From assembly GCF_023156535.1 (NCBI RefSeq), contig NZ_JALNMH010000015.1:20715-84714 (forward strand): a stretch of DNA of 64,000 nucleotides. Direction: 5' to 3'. Both the position numbers and the translations under genes were made by a program. Source of the DNA: Pseudomarimonas salicorniae (lineage in GTDB: Bacteria; Pseudomonadota; Gammaproteobacteria; Xanthomonadales; Xanthomonadaceae). Positions 25,984 through 34,172 of the stretch are shown in pieces; the stretch's first letter is position 1; every line of letters starts with the position of its first letter. Below the pieces are notes generated by a model, which was not told where the DNA came from, did no database searches, and was given only the letters and a program-made list of their open reading frames with translations.

Positions 25984-26517
25984 CTACGCCTGCTGCCGTA
26001 CGCCTTCGCCGCCGCTGCGCCGTGCGAAGAAGGCGGCGACCAGGCTGACCGCGACGCCGATGACGAAGACGGTGGCAAACATCACGGCGGCCTGAAGCGG
26101 GCGGTTGAAGAACAGGGACTTCATCGATTCGATCTCGGCGACCCGACGGGCCGATTCGGCGGCATCGAGACCGGGGTCGCGGGCCTGGGCGAGGTAGAAC
26201 TCGATCAGGGCTTCGGGCAGGGCGTCACCGGCCAGTGCGTAGAAACCCCAGGTGGCAAGACCGAAAATCAGCCCGGCGACGGCCGAGACGCCCACGCCGA
26301 CCCCGAGCAACCGGCCGTAGCCCAGGGGGCCTCGACGTTGCTGTTCGTGGCGCATGGCGAACCAGGTGGCGGTCATGCACAGCACCATGCTGGTGTAGCC
26401 GATGACCTCGCCGACCCTCATCCATTCCGGACGCAGGCCGAAGATCAGGTAGGGACCGAACATCGGCAGGCAGAGCAGGCCGCCTGCGATCAGCCCGTAG
26501 CGGATGGTGGGATGCAT
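25984..26517 (-). CDS. DUF4199-type membrane protein
   Basis: A 177-residue protein with four predicted membrane helices (about residues 7-25, 35-52, 72-95, 148-170) and a charged loop, LDAAESARRVAEIESMKSLF, between the last two. This matches the DUF4199 family, of unknown function. CCGGAGAT precedes the ATG at 26517. It is the last gene of a minus-strand trio inside the inverted-repeat cassette, 106 bases after the LuxR-type regulator; DUF4199 genes often accompany such regulators. Confidence 0.75.
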   Translation of the reverse strand: MHPTIRYGLIAGGLLCLPMFGPYLIFGLRPEWMRVGEVIGYTSMVLCMTATWFAMRHEQQRRGPLGYGRLLGVGVGVSAVAGLIFGLATWGFYALAGDALPEALIEFYLAQARDPGLDAAESARRVAEIESMKSLFFNRPLQAAVMFATVFVIGVAVSLVAAFFARRSGGEGVRQQA

Positions 26518-26623
26518 GGGTATCTCCGGAAAGTCTGGGGGCCCTGAATCTAGTCTCCGGCGCCGCCCGAGCCCATCGCCCGAACGGGTGAGAAACGGAT
26601 GAGGTCCTCTGCAAGCCTTTGAA

Positions 26624-27094
26624 TCAACCGGGCAGATCGGGCGGCTCGGCGGGCAGACCCCGCTGGCGCGCAACGGCCAGTGCCTCGGTGCGGCGACCCA
26701 CCCCCAGCTTGGCGTAGAGATTGCCCAGGTGGGTCTTGACGGTGTTCTCCGAAAGATTCAGCTCGCGTGCGATCTGCTTGTTGCTCAGTCCGCGGCAGAG
26801 CTTGCCCAGCACCTCCTGCTCGCGCGGGCTGAGCTCGGGAAGCCTGTCGGGTTCAGCTGCGGCCGCACCGGTGACTCCAGAGGTACCTGTCGCGGCAGCA
26901 TTCGGGGGGCGGGGTCGGGCATGCCGGCTGATCGCCACGCCGACCAGCACTGCAACCACGGCGATCGCCGCACCGATCAGCTCACGACCCCAGTCGAGGG
27001 CAATGGGCGCAAGGCTGATCAGCTGGAGGCAAAGCAGCACCGCGCCGGCAAGCGCGCCATAGCCAAGGGTATGCAGGAACGTCGATCTCGACAT
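26624..27094 (-). CDS. membrane-anchored LuxR-type transcription regulator
   Basis: A 156-residue protein with two membrane helices at the N-terminus (about residues 10-30 and 38-56) followed by a short linker and a GerE/LuxR helix-turn-helix ([20 protein letters not shown], then [20 protein letters not shown]). It therefore binds DNA from the membrane, without a receiver or autoinducer domain. Candidate target is the downstream DUF4199 gene. The ATG at 27094 has a poor ribosome site. Confidence 0.88.
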   Translation of the reverse strand: MSRSTFLHTLGYGALAGAVLLCLQLISLAPIALDWGRELIGAAIAVVAVLVGVAISRHARPRPPNAAATGTSGVTGAAAAEPDRLPELSPREQEVLGKLCRGLSNKQIARELNLSENTVKTHLGNLYAKLGVGRRTEALAVARQRGLPAEPPDLPG

Positions 27095-27149
27095 GGGACG
27101 AGCTTACCGCGGCTGTCGGTATTGCCGGCCGAGCGCAGGCTCCGCGCGG

Positions 27150-27683
27150 CTACTGCTCGCTCTCGCTCGGCCGCGGTCTGGAAGCGGAGGAGGCCGCCGG
27201 CTGGGGGGCGGCCTGCGATGAATATGGCGAGGTACCGGTGGAACGGGCGACGCTCATCTTGTCCAACTCGCCCTGCAGGCGATCAAGTCGCTGCTCGGCG
27301 AGCCGGCCGCCAAGCATATGGGCAAGCTTGCGGGCGTCGCCGCGGTCGCTGAAGGCGACCTTGAGCCTCAGCCTGCCGCCTTCGGTGCTCGGAATGTCGG
27401 CCACCGCGGTGAGGTCGGAGACACGGATCTCGATGCGCGGCGACAGCCAGAGGAAGCCCGCCCGGTACTGCGCCGCCACCAGGGTATCGAGCGGTACCAG
27501 CGTCGTCTTCATGCCGGTACGCAGCACGCCGAGCACGGCGTCGCGGGTCTGGTACTGCAGCAGCAGACCGTCGGCATCCAGACGAAGGATGCCCTGGATC
27601 TCGCCGAATCCGCCGAATGCGTCACAGGAGAAGGGCACCGAATCCATGCCGGGAGGTTGCGGTGGGGGAGGGGGCACAAGCAT
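27150..27683 (-). CDS. hypothetical protein
   Basis: About 177 residues, not recognised. After a Pro-rich start, residues 15-125 look like an all-beta domain (GEIQGILRLDADGLLLQYQT, then FLWLSPRIEIRVSDL), followed by a helix and a Ser/Pro/Gln-rich disordered tail. The composition resembles cytoplasmic proteins with a PH-like domain. Start ATG at 27683 or 27647, neither with a strong ribosome site. It lies upstream of the LuxR-type gene on the same strand, with a 55-base gap, and so may be the first gene of the cassette. Confidence 0.55.
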   Translation of the reverse strand: MLVPPPPPQPPGMDSVPFSCDAFGGFGEIQGILRLDADGLLLQYQTRDAVLGVLRTGMKTTLVPLDTLVAAQYRAGFLWLSPRIEIRVSDLTAVADIPSTEGGRLRLKVAFSDRGDARKLAHMLGGRLAEQRLDRLQGELDKMSVARSTGTSPYSSQAAPQPAASSASRPRPSESEQ

Positions 27684-27782
27684 AGCAGCGGCGTTTCCGG
27701 GGCAAGAACCGTGAGCCTTCGACGCGTCCGCCGCGGGAGCGTGACGCGTGGAGATTTCCGGTCGACGCGCAAGAAGGGCGGG

Positions 27783-28040
27783 AAGAAGACATTCATAGGG
27801 TGCGGCTGGCCGCACCGGGCGTACCGTCCGAACGCCCATGTCGGTGCGCCAAGACGCGCGCTATAGGCCTGCGCCGACCCCCAACGGTGCCGGACTGTGG
27901 GAGCGCCCTTGGGCGCGACCGCGGCGTATCGGATTCACCACACACCGCGGCCAGAGCGGAACTCCGCGGTCGCGCCCAAGGGCACTCCCACAGAACATCG
28001 GCCCAATTGATGCACCGGGGCGAATGCGCCCTTCGCGCCC
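27783..28040 (+). repeat. right arm of composite inverted repeat (modules E, C, A)
   Basis: Module E (27785-27817, ATTCATAGGGTGCGGCTGGC), module C (27896-27993) and module A (28009-28040) occur in the order and orientation opposite to 25711-25935. From module C through A the two arms match almost base for base over about 145 bases, including the 15-base linker containing GATGTTCTGTGGG. Inverted arms of about 0.23-0.26 kb enclose 1.85 kb. The 431 bases between the flanking genes hold nothing else. Confidence 0.9.
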
Positions 28041-28114
28041 GATTGTTCCGTTGCACATAGACCCCGGCCGGAGCCGGCGCATCCGGCCAACCATACGACT
28101 CCCGCCCGCGACGC

Positions 28115-28909
28115 TCAGCCGGCCGGTTCGATCCGCGTGCCGAGGATCACCTCGCGCTGGCGCAGCGCCTGAAGGAGGCGGCTACCGTTTTCGATGAATC
28201 CAGGCAGGCTCGCGGCGTCGACGCCGGCCGCCACGCCGAGCGCCTGCAGCAGCTGTCGGCCACTGGCGCCCTGCTCGTTGCTGCCCACCGCCTGCAGCAG
28301 GTGGTAGCCCAACGGGTCAAGCGACTTGAAGCGGATCTCGCCCTCGCCATCGCGCACGACCAGCAGGAAGGTCGGCTGCGGCGGCGGCTCGGCGGGTTGG
28401 AAGTCCTCGCGGATCTGCTGCACCGGGAAGCGATAGGCCAGTGGCCAGGCCAGCGGCGAGAGCAGGGGCACGCCGCCCAGCAGGTCGGCCTCGCGATCGG
28501 CCTGCAGATCCTGCTCATCAACCTCTTCGAGCGAGAGCGCGAGCTCCACCCATTCGTAGTGGGCCAGTTCGAGCAGGAAGGGCGGATCGCCGCGGCCTTC
28601 CTCCTGCCGGCGCTCGAGGTAGCGCAGGAACTCGCGGCCGATCTCGGTGAACAGCGGCGTGTGGCAGGCGTGCTCGCGATAGAAGTCGCGGACCAGGGCG
28701 TGCCAGCTGTCATCGCCCCGCAGGCGGCGGATCACCGGGAAGTTGCCGGCGAGCAGGCCCTCCAGGCTGTTGTAGAACAGGTCGCGGTAGATCGCCATGC
28801 GGCGATCCTCGATGCCCTCGGGCGGCGGCGCGCTGGCCGGGTCGCGGAGGTGGGCGGCGAAGGCGACCTGCTGCTCGCGCAGGCGTGGCGGTGCCTCAAG
28901 CGGCCGCAT
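28115..28909 (-). CDS. hvfC: HvfC/BufC family (DUF2063) RiPP-maturation partner
   Basis: A 264-residue DUF2063 protein ([20 protein letters not shown] near residue 40, [16 protein letters not shown] near residue 110). Members work as a complex with the DUF692/MNIO enzyme: they bind the precursor peptide and present it for cysteine modification. The start codon lies inside the end of hvfB (14-base overlap), so translation is coupled. The gene order hvfA-hvfB-hvfC equals that of HvfABC in Haemophilus and of bufferin operons. A DoxX (hvfD) gene is not seen here. Confidence 0.9.
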   Translation of the reverse strand: MRPLEAPPRLREQQVAFAAHLRDPASAPPPEGIEDRRMAIYRDLFYNSLEGLLAGNFPVIRRLRGDDSWHALVRDFYREHACHTPLFTEIGREFLRYLERRQEEGRGDPPFLLELAHYEWVELALSLEEVDEQDLQADREADLLGGVPLLSPLAWPLAYRFPVQQIREDFQPAEPPPQPTFLLVVRDGEGEIRFKSLDPLGYHLLQAVGSNEQGASGRQLLQALGVAAGVDAASLPGFIENGSRLLQALRQREVILGTRIEPAG

Positions 28910-29750
28910 GCCGGGCGTCTTCTTTGGCGTGGCGCTGCTGGATCCCGCGGATCGTCGCGATCTCGGATTCCAGTACCGGCAGCGCGGGGATATTGAAGTC
29001 GCGTTCGAGCAGGGTCGGCTTCAGCCCGGTGTGGGCATAGGCGGCATCGAGCATGGACCAGACCGGGTCGACCACGGCGGCGCCGTGGGTGTCGACGATC
29101 AGGTCGTCGGCCTCGCGGTAGTGGCCGGCGACGTGGATGTAGCGCACCCGCCGTGCCGGCAGCGCATGAAGGAATTCCAGTGCGTCGTAGCGGTGGTTCA
29201 CGCTGTTGACGTAGATGTTGTTGACGTCGAGCAGCAGCTCGCAGTCGGCGCCGTCGAGCACGGCGTTGATGAAGTCGATCTCGCGCATCGACTGGTGCGG
29301 TGCGGCGTAATAGCTGACGTTCTCGAGTGCGATGCGCCGGCCGAGGATGTCCTGGACACGCCGGACCCGTCCGACCACGTAGTCCACCGCCTCGGCGGTG
29401 AACGGGATCGGCATCAGGTCGTAGAGATGGCCGCCGTCGGTGCAGTAGCTGAGGTGTTCGCTGTAGATTGGCACCCGATACTGGTCGAGGAAGCGGCGAA
29501 GGCGCTGCAGGAAGGGCTCGTCGAGCGCATCCGGCCCGCCGATCGACAGCGATAGTCCGTGGCAGACCAGCGGGTAGCGCTCGCAGGCCGCGGCGAAGCG
29601 CCGGCCGAGACTGCCGCCAACGCCGATCCAGTTTTCCGGGGCGACCTCGACGAAGTCGAAGCCGGGGCTGTCGCAGTCGAGCAGCGGGCCCAGCAGGGCC
29701 CGCCGCAGACCGAGACCCGCACTCGCCGGAGCAAGCTTCTGGGGGCTCAT
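28896..29750 (-). CDS. hvfB: HvfB/BufB multinuclear non-heme iron oxidase (DUF692, MNIO)
   Basis: A 284-residue TIM-barrel protein of DUF692/MNIO. Signature motifs for the iron-binding residues are all present: [61 protein letters not shown] and ERDFNIP. Family enzymes use iron and oxygen to convert cysteines of a partner peptide into heterocycles: oxazolone-thioamide in methanobactin and 5-thiooxazole in bufferins. The substrate here is surely the Cys-repeat peptide encoded 18 bases upstream. The chemistry for EGKCG repeats is known only from the Haemophilus HvfA system, as far as I recall. Confidence 0.93.
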   Translation of the reverse strand: MSPQKLAPASAGLGLRRALLGPLLDCDSPGFDFVEVAPENWIGVGGSLGRRFAAACERYPLVCHGLSLSIGGPDALDEPFLQRLRRFLDQYRVPIYSEHLSYCTDGGHLYDLMPIPFTAEAVDYVVGRVRRVQDILGRRIALENVSYYAAPHQSMREIDFINAVLDGADCELLLDVNNIYVNSVNHRYDALEFLHALPARRVRYIHVAGHYREADDLIVDTHGAAVVDPVWSMLDAAYAHTGLKPTLLERDFNIPALPVLESEIATIRGIQQRHAKEDARHAAA

Positions 29751-29768
29751 GGGCTCAGCATCCGGCGA

Positions 29769-30137
29769 TCAGCCGCCGCACTTGCCCTCGCCACACTTGC
29801 CTTCACCTTCCTTCTTGCCCTCGCCGCACTTGCCTTCACCGCACTTGCCCTCGGCCTTCTTGCCTTCGCCACACTTGCCTTCACCGCACTTGCCCTCGGC
29901 CTTCTTGCCTTCGCCGCACTTGCCTTCACCGCACTTGCCCTCGGCCTTCTTGCCCTCGCCGCACTTGCCCTCACCACACTTGCCTTCCTTGGCCTTCTCA
30001 TGGTCGCCCACCAGCTGATAGCCGGCGTCGAGGTCGGTCACGTTGAAGCTGGAAGCGGTGGCATTGGCGGACAGGGCCAGCGAACCGACGAAGGCGGCAC
30101 CAACGGCCAGCGACAGGGTCTGCATACGCTTGTTCAT
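29769..30137 (-). CDS. hvfA: HvfA-type RiPP precursor with ten EGKCG repeats
   Basis: A 122-residue precursor: signal peptide (MNKRMQTLSLAVGAAFVGSL, cleavage probably after Ala26), a short conserved FNVTDLDAGYQL segment near residues 31-42, then repeats. EGKCG occurs ten times (starting at residues 51, 56, 66, 71, 81, 86, 96, 101, 112 and 117), always as a doublet separated by a Cys-free pentad, EGKKA; the last spacer is EGKKEG, one residue longer. All ten Cys are in the repeats. HvfB/HvfC should modify the Cys, and the product is expected to bind copper in the periplasm. GGGAGATACAC precedes the ATG at 30137. Confidence 0.93.
   Translation of the reverse strand: MNKRMQTLSLAVGAAFVGSLALSANATASSFNVTDLDAGYQLVGDHEKAKEGKCGEGKCGEGKKAEGKCGEGKCGEGKKAEGKCGEGKCGEGKKAEGKCGEGKCGEGKKEGEGKCGEGKCGG
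29772..29988 (-). repeat. 45-bp tandem repeat coding the EGKCG doublets
   Basis: The repeat part of hvfA consists at DNA level of 45-base units (EGKCG-EGKCG-EGKKA, 15 codons), repeated about 4.5 times with only scattered synonymous changes such as CCT/CCC and TCG/TCA. The last unit carries one extra codon. Units this similar are prone to expansion or loss by slippage. Confidence 0.85.
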
Positions 30138-30243
30138 GTGTATCTCCCTTGATGGATCGAAGAGCGGGTCTACCCCGCGGATTGCCCGCTCACGCGGGGA
30201 TGGCGTCAAGCCGGACTCAGCATGCGTACGGAGGATGTCCGGC

Positions 30244-30762
30244 TCATGGATTCAGGTACTCGCGCAGGAGCACGCGCGCTCGATGCAGCCGCGCCTTGGC
30301 AGCCTCGCGACTGAGGTCGAGGACCTCGCAGATCTCGTCGATGGTCAGCTCCTGCGCATCACGCAGCAGGACGACGTCACGATAGTGCTGGGGCAGGGAT
30401 TCGATGGCCCGGACCAGGTCGTGGCGCAGCGCGTCGACCGGCTGCACCACCGGCTGTTCCAGCTCGCGCTCGGGTGCGTAGTCGAAGACGTGGGTTCGCC
30501 AGAATCGCTTCATGCGGTCGCACTCCCGCTTGACGATCCGGAACAGCCAGCCATTTAGCGCGACGGCCGCACGCAGGCGGCGAATGCTTCGGCTGGCGAT
30601 CAGCAGGGTTTCCTGCACGGCGTCTTCGACGTCGTGGACGACGCAGTGCCGCTCGGCATAGCGGATGACCTGCCGGCGTCTTGCGCCAAGCAGACGGGCC
30701 AGGGCCTGGGCGTCACCCAGGCGTGCCGCTTCGATGTCATCGCTGGTGAGCTCGGCCTGCAC
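30244..30762 (-). CDS. ECF sigma factor upstream of hvfABC
   Basis: A 172-residue sigma-70 family ECF factor. Region 2 (HDVEDAVQETLLIASRSIRR, NGWLFRIVKRECDRMKRF) and region 4 (IESLPQHYRDVVLLRDAQEL, LSREAAKARLHRARVLLREYL) are both clear; there is no sigma 1.1 or C-terminal extension. I chose the GTG at 30762 because GGAGGGC lies 6 bases upstream; an in-frame ATG at 30804 has none. The gene is 106 bases before hvfA on the same strand, so it probably directs its transcription. No anti-sigma gene is adjacent. Confidence 0.88.
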   Translation of the reverse strand: MQAELTSDDIEAARLGDAQALARLLGARRRQVIRYAERHCVVHDVEDAVQETLLIASRSIRRLRAAVALNGWLFRIVKRECDRMKRFWRTHVFDYAPERELEQPVVQPVDALRHDLVRAIESLPQHYRDVVLLRDAQELTIDEICEVLDLSREAAKARLHRARVLLREYLNP

Positions 30763-30924
30763 CGGGCGCCCTCCGCAGATCGTGGGCCAAGGATAGCGCG
30801 TCAAAGCGTGGCGGCCATCACAATCGAGGCCGGACGCGGCGACGCGCGCGTTTCACAGGACAAGTGGCGGGCAGGGCGGAAATCGATGCGCGCAGCGGAC
30901 GGGCGCATTCATGGTTCGTTCATG

Positions 30925-30953
30925 AAAAAACGGCGCCCGGAGTCCGGGCGCCG
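30925..30953 (-). terminator. Rho-independent terminator of the porin gene
   Basis: On the minus strand a 10-bp stem (CGGCGCCCGG, 30944-30953 with 30931-30940) with a 3-nt loop is followed by TTTTTT (30930-30925), 55 bases after the porin stop. A textbook intrinsic terminator that separates the porin from the sigma-hvf operon downstream. Confidence 0.88.
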
Positions 30954-31007
30954 CTGAGTCTTCTGCGATGAACGAGAGCGTCTTCGAAGGCGATCCCCGG
31001 CGCTGGC

Positions 31008-32084
31008 TCAGAAGCCCACGGCCACGCGGAAGGTCCACAGCTCGGCGTCGGCGCCATCGCTGTCGCGCTCATTCATATGCCGGTCCAGCATGAAGCGCAG
31101 GTGCTTGCCGTATTGCACGTTGGTGCCGACCGAGAAACCGTCGTGACCATTCTCGCCACCGGCCACCCGCGGCAGACGCGCATCGCTGTAACGCAGTGCC
31201 AGTTCGATCTGGCCCAGCCCCTCGGTGGCCTTCGGGCCGACGAACAGGCCGGAGGACGAATCATAGGCGCGCGGCGCGCCGTGTACGGTCCACGAGGCCT
31301 GCAGCGTGGTGCCCTGCACACTGCGCGAGCTCTCACCATCGAAGTCACCGTGCGACCAGTCGCCGAAGACCGCGACGTTCCCACGCTGCCAACCGAACTC
31401 GAGGCCAGTGCGGCGGAAATCGTCGACGTTGCGGAAGCTGCCCCCGTCCACCCAGTTCGGCCCAAAGCTGCCGATCTCCGGGCGCAGGCGGAAACGCAGC
31501 GAGTTGTTCTGCGGTGACTCCTGAGTGCCGGCGAGGCCGAAATGGAAGATTCCGCTCTCCGCGTTGCCACGCCATCCCCAGGCCCGGGCTGCTACGCCGA
31601 GGTCGGGGCCGGAGTTCTGCAGGTTCTGGCCGAACACCGCCGCCTGCATGCCCCAGGAGTCACCGCCGCGGGCGTACTGCACACCGAGACGGCGACTGGG
31701 AGCCAGCAGTGAGCCCGCGCTGCTTTCGGTGAACAGAAGCTGCGAGCTGGATGCCAGCACCTCAGGCCCGAACGGGATCTTGAACTGACCAACGGTCAGC
31801 TTTGCACCGCCTGCGGGGAAGCGCAGGTAGACGTCGGTCCAGGCGTCCGAATTGAAGTCGTACTCGACCTTCATCTCGTACTTCTCCGCCAGGGTCGTGG
31901 AGAAGCCAAACTCGCGGCGACGCCAGCTGTCTACGTCGTCGATCGGGGCCGGGGCGGAGTCGACGAAGACCGTGTCGAACTGGAAGTTGCCCTTGATCTT
32001 GACCGGGCCGAGTTCGAGAGCTTCGGCGCCCGACGGGAGTCCGAGGGCCAGCAGGGTGGCCGCGCTGAGGGCACGAAGTTTCAT
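31008..32084 (-). CDS. outer-membrane porin, OprO/OprP-like
   Basis: A 358-residue outer-membrane beta-barrel of the phosphate-selective porin O/P family: signal peptide ending ALA-like at about residue 22 (LGLPSGAEALE), strands such as KIKGNFQFDTVFVDS, AEKYEMKVEYDFNSDAWTDVYL and a terminal phenylalanine (FRVAVGF) recognised by the BAM complex. Segments KLTVGQFKIPFGPE and SSQLLFTESS match the family. Substrate may be phosphate or another anion, not settled by sequence. The upstream region shows no good Pho box. Confidence 0.85.
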   Translation of the reverse strand: MKLRALSAATLLALGLPSGAEALELGPVKIKGNFQFDTVFVDSAPAPIDDVDSWRRREFGFSTTLAEKYEMKVEYDFNSDAWTDVYLRFPAGGAKLTVGQFKIPFGPEVLASSSQLLFTESSAGSLLAPSRRLGVQYARGGDSWGMQAAVFGQNLQNSGPDLGVAARAWGWRGNAESGIFHFGLAGTQESPQNNSLRFRLRPEIGSFGPNWVDGGSFRNVDDFRRTGLEFGWQRGNVAVFGDWSHGDFDGESSRSVQGTTLQASWTVHGAPRAYDSSSGLFVGPKATEGLGQIELALRYSDARLPRVAGGENGHDGFSVGTNVQYGKHLRFMLDRHMNERDSDGADAELWTFRVAVGF

Positions 32085-32196
32085 GCAGAAGTCCGTTGGA
32101 TGAAAGTCAGGTGTCCAAGATATTGCGCAATTGTTACAGCGAAATTACGACGTGCCCTCGGGAGAAACCCGCGTGTCGGATAGTCCGCGGTTTCAG

Positions 32197-32859
32197 TCAC
32201 TTGGGCTCGTCGCGCCCTGGCTCAGCTGTCACCGTCTTGCCACGGAAGCGGCACAGGTCGCGCACCACGCACTGCGGGCAGTCCGGCTTGCGTGCCTTGC
32301 AGACGTAGCGTCCGTGCAGGATCAGCCAGTGATGGGCGTCGAGCAGGAACTCGGCGGGCACGCGCTTGAGCAGGGCCTTCTCCACGGCCAGCGGCGTCTT
32401 GCCGGGGGCAAGGCCGGTGCGGTTGCCGACCCGGAAGATATGGGTGTCCACCGCCATGGTCGGCTGGCCGAATGCGGTGTTCAGCACCACATTGGCGGTC
32501 TTGCGGCCGACCCCGGGCAGGGCTTCCAGGGACTCGCGGTCCCGAGGCACCTCGCCGCCGTGTTTCTCGAGCAGGATCCGGCAGGTGGCGATGACGTTCT
32601 TCGCCTTGCTGTTGAACAGGCCGATGCTGCTGATCAGTTCGCGCAGGCGATCCTCGCCGAGGTCGAGGATCGCCTGCGGCGTGTTGGCCAGCGGAAACAG
32701 CCGGCGGGTGACCTTGTTCACCGAAACATCGGTGGCCTGGGCGGACAGCGCGACCGCGACCAGCAGCTCGAAGGGGGTGGAGAACTCAAGTTCGGTGGTC
32801 GGATGCGGATTCAGCTCGCGCAGCCGCGAGAAGAATTCATGGCGCTGCTGGGCGTTCAA
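32197..32859 (-). CDS. nth: endonuclease III
   Basis: A DNA glycosylase/AP lyase that removes oxidised pyrimidines. About 220 residues with the helix-hairpin-helix LPGVGRKTANVV (catalytic Lys), AVDTHIFRV (catalytic Asp) and the [4Fe-4S] cluster spacing C-x6-C-x2-C-x5-C at the C-terminus. I chose the TTG at 32859 because the residues that follow (NAQQRHEFFSRLRELNPHP) align with the E. coli start and CGAGGA lies upstream; a GTG at 32913 would add 18 unusual residues. It overlaps the rsxE end by 23 bases, as is usual for rsxE-nth. Confidence 0.95.
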   Translation of the reverse strand: MNAQQRHEFFSRLRELNPHPTTELEFSTPFELLVAVALSAQATDVSVNKVTRRLFPLANTPQAILDLGEDRLRELISSIGLFNSKAKNVIATCRILLEKHGGEVPRDRESLEALPGVGRKTANVVLNTAFGQPTMAVDTHIFRVGNRTGLAPGKTPLAVEKALLKRVPAEFLLDAHHWLILHGRYVCKARKPDCPQCVVRDLCRFRGKTVTAEPGRDEPK

Positions 32860-33529
32860 GTCGGGGGTCCTCGGTGGATGGGCTGGCTTGTCGCGGCGCG
32901 GCGCGCAGGTCACGCCACTGCTTCAGGGCGACCAGCAGTGCGAGCGACAGGAAGGCGCCGGTCGGCAGCGAGGCCAGCAGCAGGCCGCCTCCGGAGCCGA
33001 TGCGGAGCTCGATGAAGGGAAGGTGCAGCAGGCGGCCGGCCCCGGCGAACAGGCTGCCCTGCCCGAGCAGCTCTCGCAGCATCCCAAGGGCGAGCAGCAC
33101 GGCGAGAAAACCCAGGCCCATGAACAGCCCGTCGAGGGCAGCGCTGGCCACCGGCTGCCGCGAGGAGAAGGCCTCGGCCCGACCAAGCAGGGCGCAGTTG
33201 GTGACGATCAGCGGCAGGAACAGGCCGAGCACCTCGTGCAGGGCGGGCAGGAAGGCGTGGATCAGCAGCTCGATGGCGGTGACGATCGAGGCGATCAGCA
33301 GCAGGAAGCCGGGCAGCCGGATCGGCCGCGACAGCAGGTGGCGCAGGGCCGATACGCCGAGCGCCGTGGCGGTCAGCGCGATCAGCGTGGCCAGGCCAAG
33401 GGCCAGCGCGTTGACTGCGTTGTGGCTGACCGCCAGCAGCGGACACAGGCCGAGCAGCTGGACCAGCCCGACGTTGTTGCGCCACAGGCCCTGCTCAGCG
33501 ATCTGCGCGGGGGAGGGGCTCGGGTCCAT
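32837..33529 (-). CDS. rsxE: Rnf/Rsx complex membrane subunit E
   Basis: RsxE/RnfE, 230 residues, six membrane helices. Motifs GLWRNNVGLVQLLGLCPLLA, near the start, and ELLIHAFLPALHEVLGLFLPLIVTNCALLGRAEAF are conserved in RnfA/RnfE. The subunit belongs to the complex that couples NADH and ferredoxin electrons with ion movement, or in enterobacteria reduces SoxR. It overlaps rsxG by 35 bases and nth by 23, so the operon is read as one unit. GGAG precedes the ATG. Confidence 0.95.
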   Translation of the reverse strand: MDPSPSPAQIAEQGLWRNNVGLVQLLGLCPLLAVSHNAVNALALGLATLIALTATALGVSALRHLLSRPIRLPGFLLLIASIVTAIELLIHAFLPALHEVLGLFLPLIVTNCALLGRAEAFSSRQPVASAALDGLFMGLGFLAVLLALGMLRELLGQGSLFAGAGRLLHLPFIELRIGSGGGLLLASLPTGAFLSLALLVALKQWRDLRAAPRQASPSTEDPRLERPAAP

Positions 33530-34172
33530 CGGTGAACTCCAGTGTGGTACCGGCGGCAGCGGCGCGCAGCGCGGGTCCGTGGGCCTTGGCGAACTGCAGG
33601 ACGACGCGTACGGCATCGACGACGGCGCGTGGGCTGACGGTAGCACCGGCGAGGTAGGGAAACCGACCCCCGTCGGCCTCGACGCGCCACTGAGCGGGCG
33701 GCGGATTACGGAGGCTGCGCCCGCGCAGCGACTCCGGCCAGTCACTGCGCCGGGCATCGACGTAGTCGCCCAGACCCGGGGTCTCGCGGTGCTCGAGCAG
33801 GCGAACGCCCTGGACGCGGCCGGCGCCATCGATCCCGACCAGCATCCGGATCGGACCGCCGTAGCCGGCTGCGGCAACCGCCTCGATCACGAATCCCGAG
33901 GGCCTTCCCTGCAGCTCCGCGCGGTGCACGGTCAGCGGCTGTTCGCTTCCCAGCCAGCGCGGCGCGCGGACGGCAATGCGGTCCGACTCGATCGCGTTGT
34001 CGAACTGGTCAGCGGGCAGGGCGAGGCTCAGTGCCTGGCGCTCGCGCTCCCGCTGCGCCGCCTCGATCGCCGGCGCGGTCAGCCGGTGCAGGCCCTCCAG
34101 CAGGGCAACCGCGGCCAGACCTACGAGGGCAAGACGCAGGGCCAGCATGATCGCCTCGCGGCGCGGCTTCAC
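33495..34172 (-). CDS. rsxG: Rnf/Rsx complex flavoprotein subunit G
   Basis: RsxG/RnfG, 225 residues: one N-terminal membrane helix (AIMLALRLALVGLAAVALLEGLH) and a periplasmic FMN domain with the covalent FMN-Thr motif region (YLAGATVSPRAVV, near residue 180). GYGGPIRMLVGID and HRETPGLGD are also family segments. I chose GTG at 34172: it overlaps the rsxD stop as GTGA and has CGGAGA upstream; ATG at 34148 is an alternative that would remove eight residues. Confidence 0.93.
   Translation of the reverse strand: MKPRREAIMLALRLALVGLAAVALLEGLHRLTAPAIEAAQRERERQALSLALPADQFDNAIESDRIAVRAPRWLGSEQPLTVHRAELQGRPSGFVIEAVAAAGYGGPIRMLVGIDGAGRVQGVRLLEHRETPGLGDYVDARRSDWPESLRGRSLRNPPPAQWRVEADGGRFPYLAGATVSPRAVVDAVRVVLQFAKAHGPALRAAAAGTTLEFTDGPEPLPRADR

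Noticed and set aside
29772..29988. Regular repeats that could suggest a CRISPR array
   Set aside because: The units are 45 bp, contiguous, without unique spacers, and encode EGKCG peptides in frame.
32085..32196. Possible Pho box upstream of the OprO/P-like porin
   Set aside because: Only one CTGT half-site is recognisable on the minus strand; the second half and spacing fail.
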